Below are positions 47,161 to 56,084 of a DNA stretch of 64,000 nt, one piece after another. The stretch is from Paenibacillus sp. MAHUQ-63 (GTDB lineage Bacteria > Bacillota > Bacilli > Paenibacillales > NBRC-103111). Within the stretch, counting starts at the first letter, position 1, and each line of letters begins with the position of its first letter. The notes under the pieces are model-generated. The model was not told the origin of the DNA and did no database searches. It saw nothing but the letters and a program-made list of their open reading frames with translations. The stretch lies in contig NZ_JARADB010000009.1 in assembly GCF_028765165.1 (NCBI RefSeq), forward strand, positions 98,791 through 162,790, read 5' to 3'. The position numbers and the translations under genes were made by a program.

Positions 47161-47862
47161 CTAAATCAGTTCCCTATCCAGTACATACACCTTCACATTT
47201 TTCTTTATGCCGAATTCCTTGGCTTGTCCCAGATCGTTCATGAACACGTCGATGCGCGAACCGCGAATGGCCGAGCCGATATCCTCCGCTTTGCGAATGC
47301 CGATCCCTTCGATGAACACCGTAGATCCCAGCGGAATGACGTTAGGGTCGACGGCGATCGTTCGTCCCTCTTTGGCCTTAAGTCCGCTGTACGTTATTCC
47401 GTACTCGGGGTGAGAGGCTTTTTTGCCTGTAGATTCGAAGCCGGCCGTATAAGCCGTCAGTGTGGTGTTGATCACTTTTTTTATAATTTTCGGCTGCGAC
47501 CTGGGGGCGTCTGTGCCTCCGACCGATGCCGGGATGGTCAGTGTTTGGCCGATCGTTAAGCTTTTCGGATTGTAAATTTGGTTGGCAGCCATCAAGTCGT
47601 TGACGTCGATCCCGAAATCACGGGCGATTTGAAAAAGGGTATCTCCCCGGTTTACCTGGTACTGAGTCGTAGGCACCGCAGCGGATGCAGCCGTTGACGC
47701 GCCGGTGTCAGGCTCCGGTTCCGTGACCTTTGCCGCAACCGTGTAGGAAGGGGGAAGATCTGTATGATCATCACTGCTTGGATAGGAATAGGCTTTATCT
47801 GCAAGCCATAAACTGAACAACAAAGGAATGGTCAACACCGTAAATAAGATTCTTAGCAACAT
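47161..47862 (-). CDS. Secreted LysM-3D cell wall protein (YocH/Rpf-like)
   Basis: The product has 233 residues. A signal peptide or N-terminal anchor (MLLRILFTVLTIPLLFSLWL) is followed by a LysM domain at about 67-112 (YQVNRGDTLFQIARDFGIDV, SLTIGQTLTIP) that binds peptidoglycan. A 3D domain is at about 130-230 (TLTAYTAGFESTGKKASHP, IAVDPNVIPLGSTVFIEG, ending with an Asp in GSRIDVFM) and has the double-psi-barrel lytic transglycosylase fold. GAGGAGGAG precedes the ATG. Such proteins act in muropeptide turnover. It is a single gene, divergent from rpoN. Confidence 0.9.
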   Translation of the reverse strand: MLLRILFTVLTIPLLFSLWLADKAYSYPSSDDHTDLPPSYTVAAKVTEPEPDTGASTAASAAVPTTQYQVNRGDTLFQIARDFGIDVNDLMAANQIYNPKSLTIGQTLTIPASVGGTDAPRSQPKIIKKVINTTLTAYTAGFESTGKKASHPEYGITYSGLKAKEGRTIAVDPNVIPLGSTVFIEGIGIRKAEDIGSAIRGSRIDVFMNDLGQAKEFGIKKNVKVYVLDRELI

Positions 47863-47983
47863 CGTAGCTCCTCCTCAAAAGAAAAATAATAGAGTTATAG
47901 CTACTAGAGTTGTCTATTTTCTATTTTTCTATACGTAATCTATCGAAATTTACTAGAGTTGCGACCTCAAAGGAATGATGCTT

Positions 47984-49303
47984 ATGCGCCCGGGATACGG
48001 GATGTATCAACAGCAATCGGTGAAAATGCGGCTGACACCGCAGCTGCGCAAAGCCATCTCGATCCTGCAGCTGTCAGCGCCGGAACTCATGGAGGTTGTC
48101 CAGCAGGAGATGTTGGAGAATCCGCTTTTGGAATTCTCCTCGCCGCATGCATGGGGGGGATCCCGCTATATGTCCAATCGCCGGGATGCGGTGGACATGG
48201 AAGCAGACCCGCTCTATCGAGCGGCTTCGAATGAGGTCTCTTTGGAGCGGCATTTGAAAGAGCAGCTGCTCTTCGCCCGTGAGCTCCCGCCAGCCATGCG
48301 GCGCATCGTTATGTTCCTCATCGGCAATTTGGACGGCAACGGCTACCTGAGATCCTCGATCGATGAAATAGCGGACATCCTGAAGGTCGACCGTGAGCGT
48401 GCCGAGCAGGCGTTGGCCATTTTGCAGTCTTTGGAGCCGGCCGGCGTAGGCGCCAGGAATCTGCGGGAATGCTTGCTGCTGCAAATCGGGCCTGTGGCCG
48501 AAAGCTTCCCGCTTGTCGCGGAGATGATCCGCAGCCACCTGAAGGATGTCGGGGACTATCATGTACACAAATTGGCGCAGGTCTTGCAGGCATCACCGCA
48601 GCATATTCAAGCGGCCATGAACGTTATTCGAGGGCTCAATCCGAAGCCCGGCGCTGCCTTTCAGACGGAAACCGTTCCTTATGTCATACCCGAGGTCATC
48701 TATGAGCAGGCGGACGGCCGTCTCGCCCTGTCTGTCTGCCAGGCCGGGCTCCCGCGCCTGTCCTTGAACGGCTACTATGAGCGCATTGTGAAGGAGGGAA
48801 GGGACGCGAGCGAGGCGGCGCGGTTTCTTGCCGGCAAATGGCAGGCGGCGACGTTCTTCCTGAAATGCCTGGAGCAGAGGCGCAAGACGATTCTCCGTGT
48901 TGCGGCGGCGATTGCAGAGGAGCAGAGCGCCTTTTTCGAGCAGGGTGCAGCCTACCTAAGGCCGCTGACATTGAAGCAGATCGCCGATAAGCTCGGCATG
49001 CACGAATCGACCGTCAGCCGGGCGACAGCTGGCAAATACGCCCAAACGCCGTGGGGCATCTTCGAGCTGAAGTATTTTTTTCCGTCAGGGCTGGCGCAGG
49101 GCAGCGGAGACGATACGTCGTCCGAGTGCGTGAAGGCGAGACTCAAGGAGCTGATTCAAGGCGAGCAGCTTACGAAGCCATACTCCGATCAGAAGCTGGC
49201 CGATCTGCTCGCCGGGGAGGGCATTGCCGTTTCGCGCCGGACGGTGACCAAATACCGCGAAGAACTAGGCATTTCTTCTTCCTTGCGGAGGAAACGCATA
49301 TAG
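47984..49303 (+). CDS. rpoN: RNA polymerase sigma-54 factor
   Basis: The product has about 439 residues (439 against 436 for B. subtilis SigL). The N-terminal region I reads MRLTPQLRKAISILQLSAPE. A core-binding domain follows, and the C-terminal RpoN box is VSRRTVTKYREELGI, with a preceding helix-turn-helix (KQIADKLGMHESTVSRATAG). It directs polymerase to GG-N10-GC promoters and needs an AAA+ activator. The ATG at 47984 is favoured by AAAGGA spacing; a start at 47975 is possible. It stands next to the lysine island, which has two such promoters and an activator, so the island is probably a main client. Confidence 0.96.
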   Translation: MRPGYGMYQQQSVKMRLTPQLRKAISILQLSAPELMEVVQQEMLENPLLEFSSPHAWGGSRYMSNRRDAVDMEADPLYRAASNEVSLERHLKEQLLFARELPPAMRRIVMFLIGNLDGNGYLRSSIDEIADILKVDRERAEQALAILQSLEPAGVGARNLRECLLLQIGPVAESFPLVAEMIRSHLKDVGDYHVHKLAQVLQASPQHIQAAMNVIRGLNPKPGAAFQTETVPYVIPEVIYEQADGRLALSVCQAGLPRLSLNGYYERIVKEGRDASEAARFLAGKWQAATFFLKCLEQRRKTILRVAAAIAEEQSAFFEQGAAYLRPLTLKQIADKLGMHESTVSRATAGKYAQTPWGIFELKYFFPSGLAQGSGDDTSSECVKARLKELIQGEQLTKPYSDQKLADLLAGEGIAVSRRTVTKYREELGISSSLRRKRI

Positions 49304-49316
49304 ATAGCTTAGAGGG

Positions 49317-50180
49317 TCAAGGCGCGTTTAAGGCTTTGGCCCACAAATTCATATCTTCATACTTGTCGTAGATATCGCAATTTTTCGTCAGCCTGCCGTA
49401 ATACCCGTAGCCCATCTGGTAGAAAACGGCGTTCATGCCCGGCGACAAGGCTCTGGACAGCGAATACGCGCAGGTGATTCGGCGGGTGAGCAGCTCATCC
49501 TCCAAAGCATGCATCAGAAGCCGCATCAGCCCTTGATTCCGGTATGCAGGCAGTGTGGCGCAGTCGGTCATTTCCGCATTGGCGTAGGCCGCATTCACTT
49601 CTGCCGAAGCGGCGCTGACGAGCTCATCTTGCGATTCGACCAGATAATAAATCGTTCCCTCCCGCATCGTTGCGGCTACATATGCCGGATCGTTCATCGG
49701 GGTGGGATAGGTTTGGAAAATGCGGCCGTACAAATTTGACAACCGATCCGCATCCTCCGCCAGCGCGATACGCAGGGTGAGATGGTCCGGCACCTTGGGC
49801 CGGTCCGGTTTGCGGGCAAGCGCCAACACCTGCTGCAAAATGCGGTCCTCCTCGATCCAATAATCGCTGCTTCTCCGCTCCAGATCGGTATAAAAGGCCA
49901 TGCAGTACGCATCCATGCCGTGAAAGTAGCCCTTGTAAATGCCCTCAAGCATACAACCTTTTCCCAGGAAATATTGCCAGTCCTGCTCCCGCGATTTGAT
50001 GAAAACCTTCGTTAACGCATGGCTTTGAGCCGCTTCGGCGACCCGTCTGTATATGGCCTCGGGGTTGCCCTGGTAGTCGTCCACCCGCAATCGCTTATTT
50101 CTGTAATCGAGGCAAAAGCTTACCGTATAGTCGCTGCCTGTCTCAACCTCATTCGTATAAGCCGGCCGATCGCTTGGCAT
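49317..50180 (-). CDS. ablB: Putative beta-lysine N-acetyltransferase
   Basis: The product has 287 residues from the ATG at 50180, chosen because AAAGGGG lies 9 bases upstream. It matches YodP/AblB in build: an N-terminal domain (YFLGKGCMLEGIYKGYFHG) and a C-terminal GNAT (TDCATLPAYRNQGLMRLLMH near residue 220). The family acetylates the epsilon-amino group of beta-lysine using acetyl-CoA. In the degradative route this protects the amine before the 3-amino group is removed. It is divergent from yokU-yodT, sharing a 165-bp gap that holds the sigma-54 promoter and an inverted repeat. It is convergent with rpoN without a visible terminator. Confidence 0.85.
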   Translation of the reverse strand: MPSDRPAYTNEVETGSDYTVSFCLDYRNKRLRVDDYQGNPEAIYRRVAEAAQSHALTKVFIKSREQDWQYFLGKGCMLEGIYKGYFHGMDAYCMAFYTDLERRSSDYWIEEDRILQQVLALARKPDRPKVPDHLTLRIALAEDADRLSNLYGRIFQTYPTPMNDPAYVAATMREGTIYYLVESQDELVSAASAEVNAAYANAEMTDCATLPAYRNQGLMRLLMHALEDELLTRRITCAYSLSRALSPGMNAVFYQMGYGYYGRLTKNCDIYDKYEDMNLWAKALNAP

Positions 50181-50226
50181 CTCGCATTTCCCCTTTCTTA
50201 CCAAGGTTATATGCACCGTTCCGTCA

Positions 50227-50246
50227 GATTAGCCTTGAATCTAATC
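50227..50246. promoter_or_regulatory. Inverted repeat upstream of the sigma-54 promoter
   Basis: GATTAG and CTAATC separated by 8 bases, centred about 55 bp before the expected start of transcription. It may be a site for the sigma-54 activator, though closer than usual. No match is seen before the kamA promoter. Confidence 0.35.
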
Positions 50247-50264
50247 GTCCTGCCTGCTTTGAAG

Positions 50265-50281
50265 TTGGCATGAATTTTGCT
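50265..50281 (+). promoter_or_regulatory. Sigma-54 (-24/-12) promoter of the yokU-yodTSRQ operon
   Basis: TTGGCATG-AATT-TTGCT has GG at 50267-50268 and GC at 50279-50280, the exact GG-N10-GC spacing. It differs from the kamA promoter mainly in the four spacer bases. Confidence 0.85.
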
Positions 50282-50345
50282 TCGTAAATAGGCAGCAGCA
50301 AGCTGCGCGCAAGGAATCCGGCAAGCCATAAGGAGGATGAAACCA

Positions 50346-50609
50346 ATGCCATGCATGTGGTGTGAAAGAGAAGACGTCCGCGAGAGTGTTAAAGACTGCT
50401 ATTGGATCATGCCGGATGGCAGAATGGCGGTGCAGATCAAGGACGTTCCCGCCATCGAGTGCGCCAATTGCCGCACCTATGTGTCCGAAGAGACGGCCCA
50501 GCAAATTGAGGAGATGCTGTACTGGCATGATGTCTCCGCGCTGGGCAGCGCATTCCGTTATGAGGAGCTGCTGAAAGCTCCGCGCATCAAAAATATGTTC
50601 TTGAAGTAA
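50346..50609 (+). CDS. yokU: YokU-like small zinc-finger protein
   Basis: The product has 87 residues. Paired cysteines CMWC (3-6) and CANC (near 38-41) look like an MqsA/YgiT-type zinc site, and the C-terminal half is helical (EETAQQIEEMLYWHD). In B. subtilis yokU lies beside kamA, which supports the call. The ATG at 50346 is taken because AGGAGG is 9 bases before it and touches the earlier ATG at 50337. It is the first gene after the sigma-54 promoter. Its function in lysine catabolism is not known. Confidence 0.75.
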   Translation: MPCMWCEREDVRESVKDCYWIMPDGRMAVQIKDVPAIECANCRTYVSEETAQQIEEMLYWHDVSALGSAFRYEELLKAPRIKNMFLK

Positions 50610-50628
50610 ACCTTCAAGGGGGTGTCCT

Positions 50629-51969
50629 ATGGAGCGGGAGCATGTCATCAAGCCGGTTTTGAATCGTCAATATCCTACTGTCCATTACGGGAAAGGGGTG
50701 TTCCTCTACGACGAGCAGGGTAAGGCGTATCTCGATGCGTCATCGGGAGCTGTCACCGCCGGGATCGGGCACGGCGTGCAGGAAATCATCGATGCGATGA
50801 TGGAGCAGGCGGCCAAGGTATCCTTTGTATACCGGTCCCAGTTTACAAGCGAGCCGGCCGAGAAGCTGGCGAAGAAGCTGAGCGATTTGGCGCCCGGAGG
50901 GGACTACTGGTCCTTCTTCGTGAACAGCGGCTCCGAAGCGACGGAAACGGCGATGAAGATCGCCATCCAACACTGGCAAGAGCGCGGGCGCCCGGGCAAG
51001 AACAAAGTTATTTCCCGGCGGATGAGCTATCACGGCATCACCATGGGCGCGCTGTCGATGTCCGGACATGTGCTGAGACGCAGGCGGTTTATTCCGCTGC
51101 TGGAGGATTACCCGGTGGTCGCACCGGCTTATTGCTACCGCTGCCCGCTTAAGCTGGCGTCGCCGTCATGCAAGCTGGCCTGCGCCGATGACTTGGATAC
51201 CGCGATCAAGCGGATCGGCGCCGAGCATATCGCCGCTTTCATCGCGGAGCCTGTCGTCGGGGCTGCCGGAGGGGCTCTTGTGCCGCCCGAAGGCTACTTC
51301 GGCAGGATCAAGGAAATCTGCGACCGCCATGAGATTTTGTTGATCGCCGACGAGGTCATGACCGGCATCGGCCGGACGGGCGCGATGTTCGGCATCGAGC
51401 ATGACGGCGTCCAGCCCGATTTGATCGCGCTGGGCAAAGGCATGAGCGCCGGCTATACGCCTATGGCTGCCACGATGGTCAAGGACCATGTCATGAAGCC
51501 TATCCTGCAAGGCTCCAAGAGCATCATGGCCGGCCATACGTACAGCGCCAACCCGCAGTCGGCGGCCGTGGCGTTGGCCGTCCTGGAGTACGCCCAGAAG
51601 CACCGGCTGGCTGAGGCTGCGCAAAGCAAAGGCGATTATTTGCTTGCGAAGCTGCGGCAAATGGCGGACGGCATCGCCCAGATCGGCGATGTCAGAGGCC
51701 GCGGGCTGCTGCTTGGGCTCGAGTTCGTCCGCAGCCGCGACGACCGGTCGATGTTTCCGCCGGAGGCTGGCGTCACCTCCAGGATCATCGACCGCGCCTT
51801 TGCCAAGGGGCTGTTGGTGTATCCGGCCGGGGGCGCAGTCGATGGCGCGGGGGATGCGATCATTGTGGCCCCGCCGCTGGTCATTACGGAAGCGGAGATC
51901 GATCTGCTCGTACAGCTTTTGGAGGAAGCCGTTCGGGAAGTCATAGAGGAGCTCGCGATAGACCCGTAG
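50629..51969 (+). CDS. yodT: Class III aminotransferase, YodT type (N-acetyl-beta-lysine transaminase)
   Basis: The product has 446 residues. The pyridoxal phosphate lysine is in DLIALGKGMSAGYTPMAA near residue 265, preceded by the Asp of LLIADEVMTGIGRTG near 238. SGSEATETAMKIA near 105 binds the phosphate. It would remove the 3-amino group of N6-acetyl-beta-lysine to give 3-oxo-6-acetamidohexanoate; this step is inferred from the B. subtilis yodT neighbourhood. AAGGGGG precedes the ATG. It is 20 bp after yokU and 12 bp before the CoA-transferase genes. Confidence 0.85.
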   Translation: MEREHVIKPVLNRQYPTVHYGKGVFLYDEQGKAYLDASSGAVTAGIGHGVQEIIDAMMEQAAKVSFVYRSQFTSEPAEKLAKKLSDLAPGGDYWSFFVNSGSEATETAMKIAIQHWQERGRPGKNKVISRRMSYHGITMGALSMSGHVLRRRRFIPLLEDYPVVAPAYCYRCPLKLASPSCKLACADDLDTAIKRIGAEHIAAFIAEPVVGAAGGALVPPEGYFGRIKEICDRHEILLIADEVMTGIGRTGAMFGIEHDGVQPDLIALGKGMSAGYTPMAATMVKDHVMKPILQGSKSIMAGHTYSANPQSAAVALAVLEYAQKHRLAEAAQSKGDYLLAKLRQMADGIAQIGDVRGRGLLLGLEFVRSRDDRSMFPPEAGVTSRIIDRAFAKGLLVYPAGGAVDGAGDAIIVAPPLVITEAEIDLLVQLLEEAVREVIEELAIDP

Positions 51970-51981
51970 GAGGTGGCTCGG

Positions 51982-52692
51982 ATGGAAAGAGCGGAACGGA
52001 GCAAGGTGAGGAGCCTGGAGGAGGCGCTTCACAAGATTAACGACGGCTGCACGCTGATGTACGGCGGTTTTGGCGGGATCGGTACGCCGCCGACGCTGGT
52101 CGAAGGTATGCTGGCCAAAGGGGTCGCCGAACTGACGTTAATCGGCAACGATACCGGGTTCCCGCATATCGGCATTGGCCGTTTGGTGACGGAAGGGAGA
52201 GTGAGGAAGGTCATCGCCTCTCATATCGGCTCCAACCCGCACGCCGGCCAGCGGATGGAGGACGGGAGGATGGAGGTCGTCTTCTACCCCCAAGGTACGC
52301 TGGCGGAAAAAATTCGGGCCGGCGGCGTCGGACTCGGCGGCATCCTGGTCGACGTCGGCGTCGGCACGATGATGGGGGAGGGCCGGGAGACGGTCAAGGT
52401 CGGCGGGCGAACGTATCTGGTGGAGCCGGCTTTGACGGCCGACATTGCCATCGTGCATGCGCGGAAAGCCGACCCGTTCGGCAACCTGGTTTACGAGAAA
52501 AGCGGCAGAAATTTGAATCCATTGGTTGCCATGGCCGGAGCGTTTACGATTGCTGAAGTTGACGAAATTGTACCGTTGGGGACATTGGATCCGGAGAGCA
52601 TTGTGACACCGGGCATTTTCGTCGATATGGTCATCCAGAGCAAAGGAGTGAACTGGCAATGGGTATGGGAAAAGAAAACCGCGAGCGAATAG
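51982..52692 (+). CDS. yodS: CoA-transferase subunit A, YodS type
   Basis: The product has 236 residues from the ATG at 51982, with AGGAGG 8 bases upstream; a GTG at 51973 lies within that site. The CoA-transferase signature is MYGGFGGIGTPPTLVEG near residue 25, with NDTGFPHIGIGRLV and the later VEPALTADIAIVHARKADPFG. It pairs with the next gene to move CoA from an acyl-CoA to a 3-oxoacid. Here the acceptor would be 3-oxo-6-acetamidohexanoate or its cleavage product. The last 34 bases overlap subunit B. Confidence 0.88.
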   Translation: MERAERSKVRSLEEALHKINDGCTLMYGGFGGIGTPPTLVEGMLAKGVAELTLIGNDTGFPHIGIGRLVTEGRVRKVIASHIGSNPHAGQRMEDGRMEVVFYPQGTLAEKIRAGGVGLGGILVDVGVGTMMGEGRETVKVGGRTYLVEPALTADIAIVHARKADPFGNLVYEKSGRNLNPLVAMAGAFTIAEVDEIVPLGTLDPESIVTPGIFVDMVIQSKGVNWQWVWEKKTASE

Positions 52693-53321
52693 CGAGGCGG
52701 GCCGCTCAGGAACTGCGAAACGGCATGGTGGTCAATCTCGGCATCGGCATTCCGACCCAAGTTGCGGATTATGTCCCGGAGGATGTGCACGTCGTTTTTC
52801 ATGCAGAGAATGGAATTCTGTGCGCGGGGGGAGCCCCGGAGCCGGGGGAGGAGGATGCCTTCCTCTGCAATGCCGGCGGGTACCCGGTGACCGTTGTCGA
52901 CGGAGCTTCTTACTGCGACAGCTCGATCGCCTTTGCCATGATTCGCCGCGGCCGCATCGACATGACGATTCTCGGGGCGCTGGAGGTCAGCGAGCGGGGC
53001 GATCTGGCGAATTGGATCGTGCCGGGCAAACGGGTGGCCGGCATTGGCGGCGCTATGGAACTCGCGCAGAAAGCGAAGCAAGTGATCGTGCTCATGAACC
53101 ACGTCAACCGGCAGGGCGAGTCGAAGATCAAGAAGCGGTGCGATTTGCCGCTGACGGCGATGGGCTGTGTGAAGCTGATTATTACGGAAATGGCTGTGAT
53201 GGAAGTGACGGAGCATGGACTGCTGCTCAAAGAGATCATGTCTCCCTACACGGTTGAAGACGTTGTGCGGAACACGGAAGCCGCTCTAGTGATACCGGAG
53301 CATATCGTTTACATCCCCTGA
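52659..53321 (+). CDS. yodR: CoA-transferase subunit B, YodR type
   Basis: The product has 220 residues. The active-site glutamate is in VVFHAENGILCAGG near residue 47. MVVNLGIGIPTQVADY near 20 and VVDGASYCDSSIAFAMIRRG are also family hallmarks. Subunits A and B form the catalytic pair. The start at 52659 with AAAGGAG about 10 bases upstream gives a 34-bp overlap with subunit A, so equal synthesis by coupling is likely. Confidence 0.9.
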   Translation: MGMGKENRERIARRAAQELRNGMVVNLGIGIPTQVADYVPEDVHVVFHAENGILCAGGAPEPGEEDAFLCNAGGYPVTVVDGASYCDSSIAFAMIRRGRIDMTILGALEVSERGDLANWIVPGKRVAGIGGAMELAQKAKQVIVLMNHVNRQGESKIKKRCDLPLTAMGCVKLIITEMAVMEVTEHGLLLKEIMSPYTVEDVVRNTEAALVIPEHIVYIP

Positions 53322-53358
53322 AGGGATGCCGGGAAGCCGTACCTGAGGAGGGATTGCG

Positions 53359-54732
53359 ATGACGAAACCGGAGCCGCCCGATCTGCGGGGGCTGGTGCAT
53401 GCATGGATTGCAGACCATCGGGATGAAGGAACGGCGCTGCTGCAGCGCATGGTCAGAATGGCCAGCACGCAAGGCAACGAACAGGAAGTTCAGCTGCTCG
53501 TTGCCGAGCGGTTGCGGGGATTGGGCATGGATGTCGAGATGTGGGAGCCGGACGGCGAGGAGCTTGCCGGACATCCTTATTTCTGCTCGCCGCGCAGCAG
53601 GTTTGCCGGAAGCCCCAATGTTGCGGGCGTATGGAAGGGAGCCGGCGGAGGCCGCTCGCTTCTGCTGAACGGTCATGTGGATGTGGTGCCGGAAGGGGAG
53701 CGCGGCCAGTGGCGGCACGATCCGTACAGCGGCCAAGTCGCGGGCGGGAAGCTGTACGGACGCGGGGCGACGGATATGAAGGGCGGCAACGCTGCGATTA
53801 TGCTCGCGCTTGGCGCTATTCAAGGGCTGGGGCTGAAGCTGAAGGGCGACGTCATTGTCCAAAGCGTCGTAGAGGAAGAGAGCGGCGGAGCGGGAACGCT
53901 GGCTGCCATTGTGAAAGGCTACCGGGCCGATGGGGCGCTTATACCGGAGCCGACTAACATGCGCATTTTTCCCAAGCAGCAGGGGTCGATGTGGTTCCGC
54001 GTGACGGTCAAGGGCCGCTCGGCCCATGGCGGAACGAGGTATGAAGGGGTCAGCGCGATCGAGAAAAGCGTGAAGGTCATCGAACATATCCGGGAGCTGG
54101 AACGTGTTCGCAATGACCGGATCACAGATCCTCTGTACGCGAACAATCCGATTCCGATTCCCATTAATTTGGGGGTCATTCAAGGGGGGAACTGGCCATC
54201 GTCCGTTCCCGATTCGGTGAAGCTGGAGGGCCGCATGGGGGTGGCTCCGGAGGAGCTGCTGGAAGAAGCCAAAGCGGAAATGCGAACGTGGATGGAACGG
54301 CTGCCGCAAGCCGATCCTTGGTTTGCCGAGCATCCCCCGGAATTGGAATGGTTCGGGGCGCAATGGGTTCCGGGCAGCGTCGATCCCGCTCATCCTCTCA
54401 TGGAGGTGCTCATTCGGCAGTACCGGGAGGTTCAGCGGGAGGAGCCTGCGATCGAGGCGTCGCCTTGGGGGACCGACGGCGGGCTGTTGACGTTGCTGGG
54501 GGAGACGCCCTGCATCATCTTCGGCCCCGGCATCACGCAAGCTGCGCATTATCCGAACGAACACATCGTGCTGGATGACTTGTTTGCGGCGGCGGAGATC
54601 ATTGCGCTGACCTTGATTCACTGGTGCGGTTTTGACAGAATGGAGGTCATAGGGGATGGGGATGGAGAAGGAAATGGAAATGGAAATGGAAATGGAAATG
54701 GAAACCCAAGGGAAGCCGACGAAATTCATTGA
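53359..54732 (+). CDS. yodQ: M20-family deacetylase, YodQ type
   Basis: The product has 457 residues. Metal ligands are visible in LNGHVDVVPEGERG (His near 106), GRGATDMKGG (Asp near 140) and the catalytic base and ligand pair VEEESGGAGT (near 175). A dimerisation insert follows (KGRSAHGGTRYEGVSAIEKS). The expected step is removal of acetate from 4-acetamidobutyrate or its CoA ester, giving 4-aminobutyrate. The C-terminus runs into a Gly-Asn tract (GDGDGEGNGNGNG...), coded by a hexanucleotide repeat that also codes the start of the next gene. The 77-bp overlap is unusually long. RBS GAGGAGGG precedes the ATG. Confidence 0.85.
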   Translation: MTKPEPPDLRGLVHAWIADHRDEGTALLQRMVRMASTQGNEQEVQLLVAERLRGLGMDVEMWEPDGEELAGHPYFCSPRSRFAGSPNVAGVWKGAGGGRSLLLNGHVDVVPEGERGQWRHDPYSGQVAGGKLYGRGATDMKGGNAAIMLALGAIQGLGLKLKGDVIVQSVVEEESGGAGTLAAIVKGYRADGALIPEPTNMRIFPKQQGSMWFRVTVKGRSAHGGTRYEGVSAIEKSVKVIEHIRELERVRNDRITDPLYANNPIPIPINLGVIQGGNWPSSVPDSVKLEGRMGVAPEELLEEAKAEMRTWMERLPQADPWFAEHPPELEWFGAQWVPGSVDPAHPLMEVLIRQYREVQREEPAIEASPWGTDGGLLTLLGETPCIIFGPGITQAAHYPNEHIVLDDLFAAAEIIALTLIHWCGFDRMEVIGDGDGEGNGNGNGNGNGNPREADEIH

Positions 54733-56059
54733 GATGCGAACTGCGCTGCCGGGACCGCAAGCGCAGCTTCTGCTGGAGCGCCGGCTGGCTAGCATCCCGC
54801 GGGGGCCGTTCAATACGGTCCCGACCTTTGCAGCCAAGGGTGCGGGAGCACTGCTCACCGATGTCGACGGCAATACATTTATCGATTTCGCAGGGGCCAT
54901 CGGCTCCTTGAATGTCGGGCATTGCCCGCCAAAGGTCGTCGAAGCGCTGAAGGCACAGCTCGATCTCTATGTGCATCCCAGCTTTCATGTCATGATGTAT
55001 GAACCCTATGTGGCTTTGGCCGAGAAACTTAACGAGATTACGCCGGGGCAGCATCCGAAGAAAACGTTCTTCTTGAACAGCGGTGCGGAAGCTGTCGAGA
55101 ACGCGGTGAAAATCGCCCGCAAATATTCGGGGCGCAGAGCGGTCATTTCCTTCGAGCGAGGCTTTCACGGCCGCACTTATATGGCGATGTCGCTGACCAG
55201 CAAGGTGAAGCCCTACAAACACGGTTTCGGCCCGTTCGCGCCCGATACGTATAAGCTGCCTTATCCGTACTATTACAGAGCGCCGGAGGGCATGTCCGCC
55301 GAGGAGCTGGATGCCTTCTTGCTGCAGAAATTCGACGACTTCTTTCTGGTCGAGGTGCCGGGCGAGGAGGTCGCTGCCGTCATCCTGGAGCCGGTTCAAG
55401 GCGAAGGGGGCTTCGTCATTCCGTCTTCGCGCTTCATTCAGGGCGTTAAGGCCGTATGCGAGCGATATGGCATTCTGCTGATCGCCGACGAAGTGCAGAC
55501 GGGCTTCGGGCGGACGGGCAAAATGTTCGCCATGGAGCACCATGGCGTCGTGCCCGACTTGATGACGATGTCCAAATCGATTGCGGCCGGCCTGCCGATC
55601 AGCGCCGTAACCGGCAGAGCGGACATCATGGACGCTCCCGGCGTCGGCGAAATCGGCGGCACGTACGGCGGCAGTCCGCTTGGCTGCGCAGCTGCGCTGC
55701 AGGTCATTGACATGCTGCTGGAGGAGCGGTTAGCCGATCGCGCTGTGGCGATCGGGGATGCCGTCAGCGAGCGGTTTCTGCGGCTGCAGCAGGAATTCGG
55801 CTGCATCGGGGACGTTCGCACGCTCGGCGCGATGAGTGCGATCGAGCTGGTGAAGGACCGGGAGAGCCGGGAGCCGGATAAAGCGTTGACGGCGCGGGTG
55901 CTGCAGGAAGCTCACCGGCATGGGGTTATCGTGATGAGCGCGGGCATCTACGGGAATGTGATTCGCATGCTGAGTCCGCTGGTGATTACGGACGATCAGC
56001 TTGCGGAAGGATTGGATGTGTTGGAGCTTGCCTTGCGGGCTTGCGTGCCGGCGGAGTAG
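54656..56059 (+). CDS. Class III aminotransferase, 4-aminobutyrate aminotransferase-like
   Basis: The product has 467 residues. The PLP lysine lies in DLMTMSKSIAAGLPISA near residue 303, the Asp in LLIADEVQTGFGRTG near 275, and phosphate contact in LNSGAEAVENAVKIA near 140. GabT-like proteins convert 4-aminobutyrate and 2-oxoglutarate to succinate semialdehyde and glutamate, and this fits the end of the lysine route. The start at 54656 is supported by GGAGG 9 bases upstream, so the odd Met-Glu tract (EMEMEMEMEME) at residues 6-16 is translated. It is not part of the B. subtilis yod set. A later start near 54733 is the alternative. Confidence 0.85.
   Translation: MGMEKEMEMEMEMEMETQGKPTKFIEMRTALPGPQAQLLLERRLASIPRGPFNTVPTFAAKGAGALLTDVDGNTFIDFAGAIGSLNVGHCPPKVVEALKAQLDLYVHPSFHVMMYEPYVALAEKLNEITPGQHPKKTFFLNSGAEAVENAVKIARKYSGRRAVISFERGFHGRTYMAMSLTSKVKPYKHGFGPFAPDTYKLPYPYYYRAPEGMSAEELDAFLLQKFDDFFLVEVPGEEVAAVILEPVQGEGGFVIPSSRFIQGVKAVCERYGILLIADEVQTGFGRTGKMFAMEHHGVVPDLMTMSKSIAAGLPISAVTGRADIMDAPGVGEIGGTYGGSPLGCAAALQVIDMLLEERLADRAVAIGDAVSERFLRLQQEFGCIGDVRTLGAMSAIELVKDRESREPDKALTARVLQEAHRHGVIVMSAGIYGNVIRMLSPLVITDDQLAEGLDVLELALRACVPAE
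54670..54705 (+). repeat. GGAAAT hexanucleotide microsatellite in a gene overlap
   Basis: Five perfect GGAAAT units (54670-54699) plus GGAAAC are read as Gly-Asn repeats in the yodQ-like gene and as Glu-Met repeats in the aminotransferase gene. Any whole-unit change keeps both frames. Confidence 0.9.
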
Positions 56060-56084
56060 CGGACTGCAGATGCGCGCTATTCAA

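Noticed and set aside
50175..50192. Another sigma-54-like TTGGCAT before ablB
   Set aside because: It is on the wrong strand for ablB and lacks GC ten bases after GG.
53236..54900. Long - strand open frame of 554 codons opposite the yodQ and yodR genes
   Set aside because: The + strand genes have complete catalytic motifs and ribosome sites. The antisense frame is Arg/Pro/His-rich with no domain.
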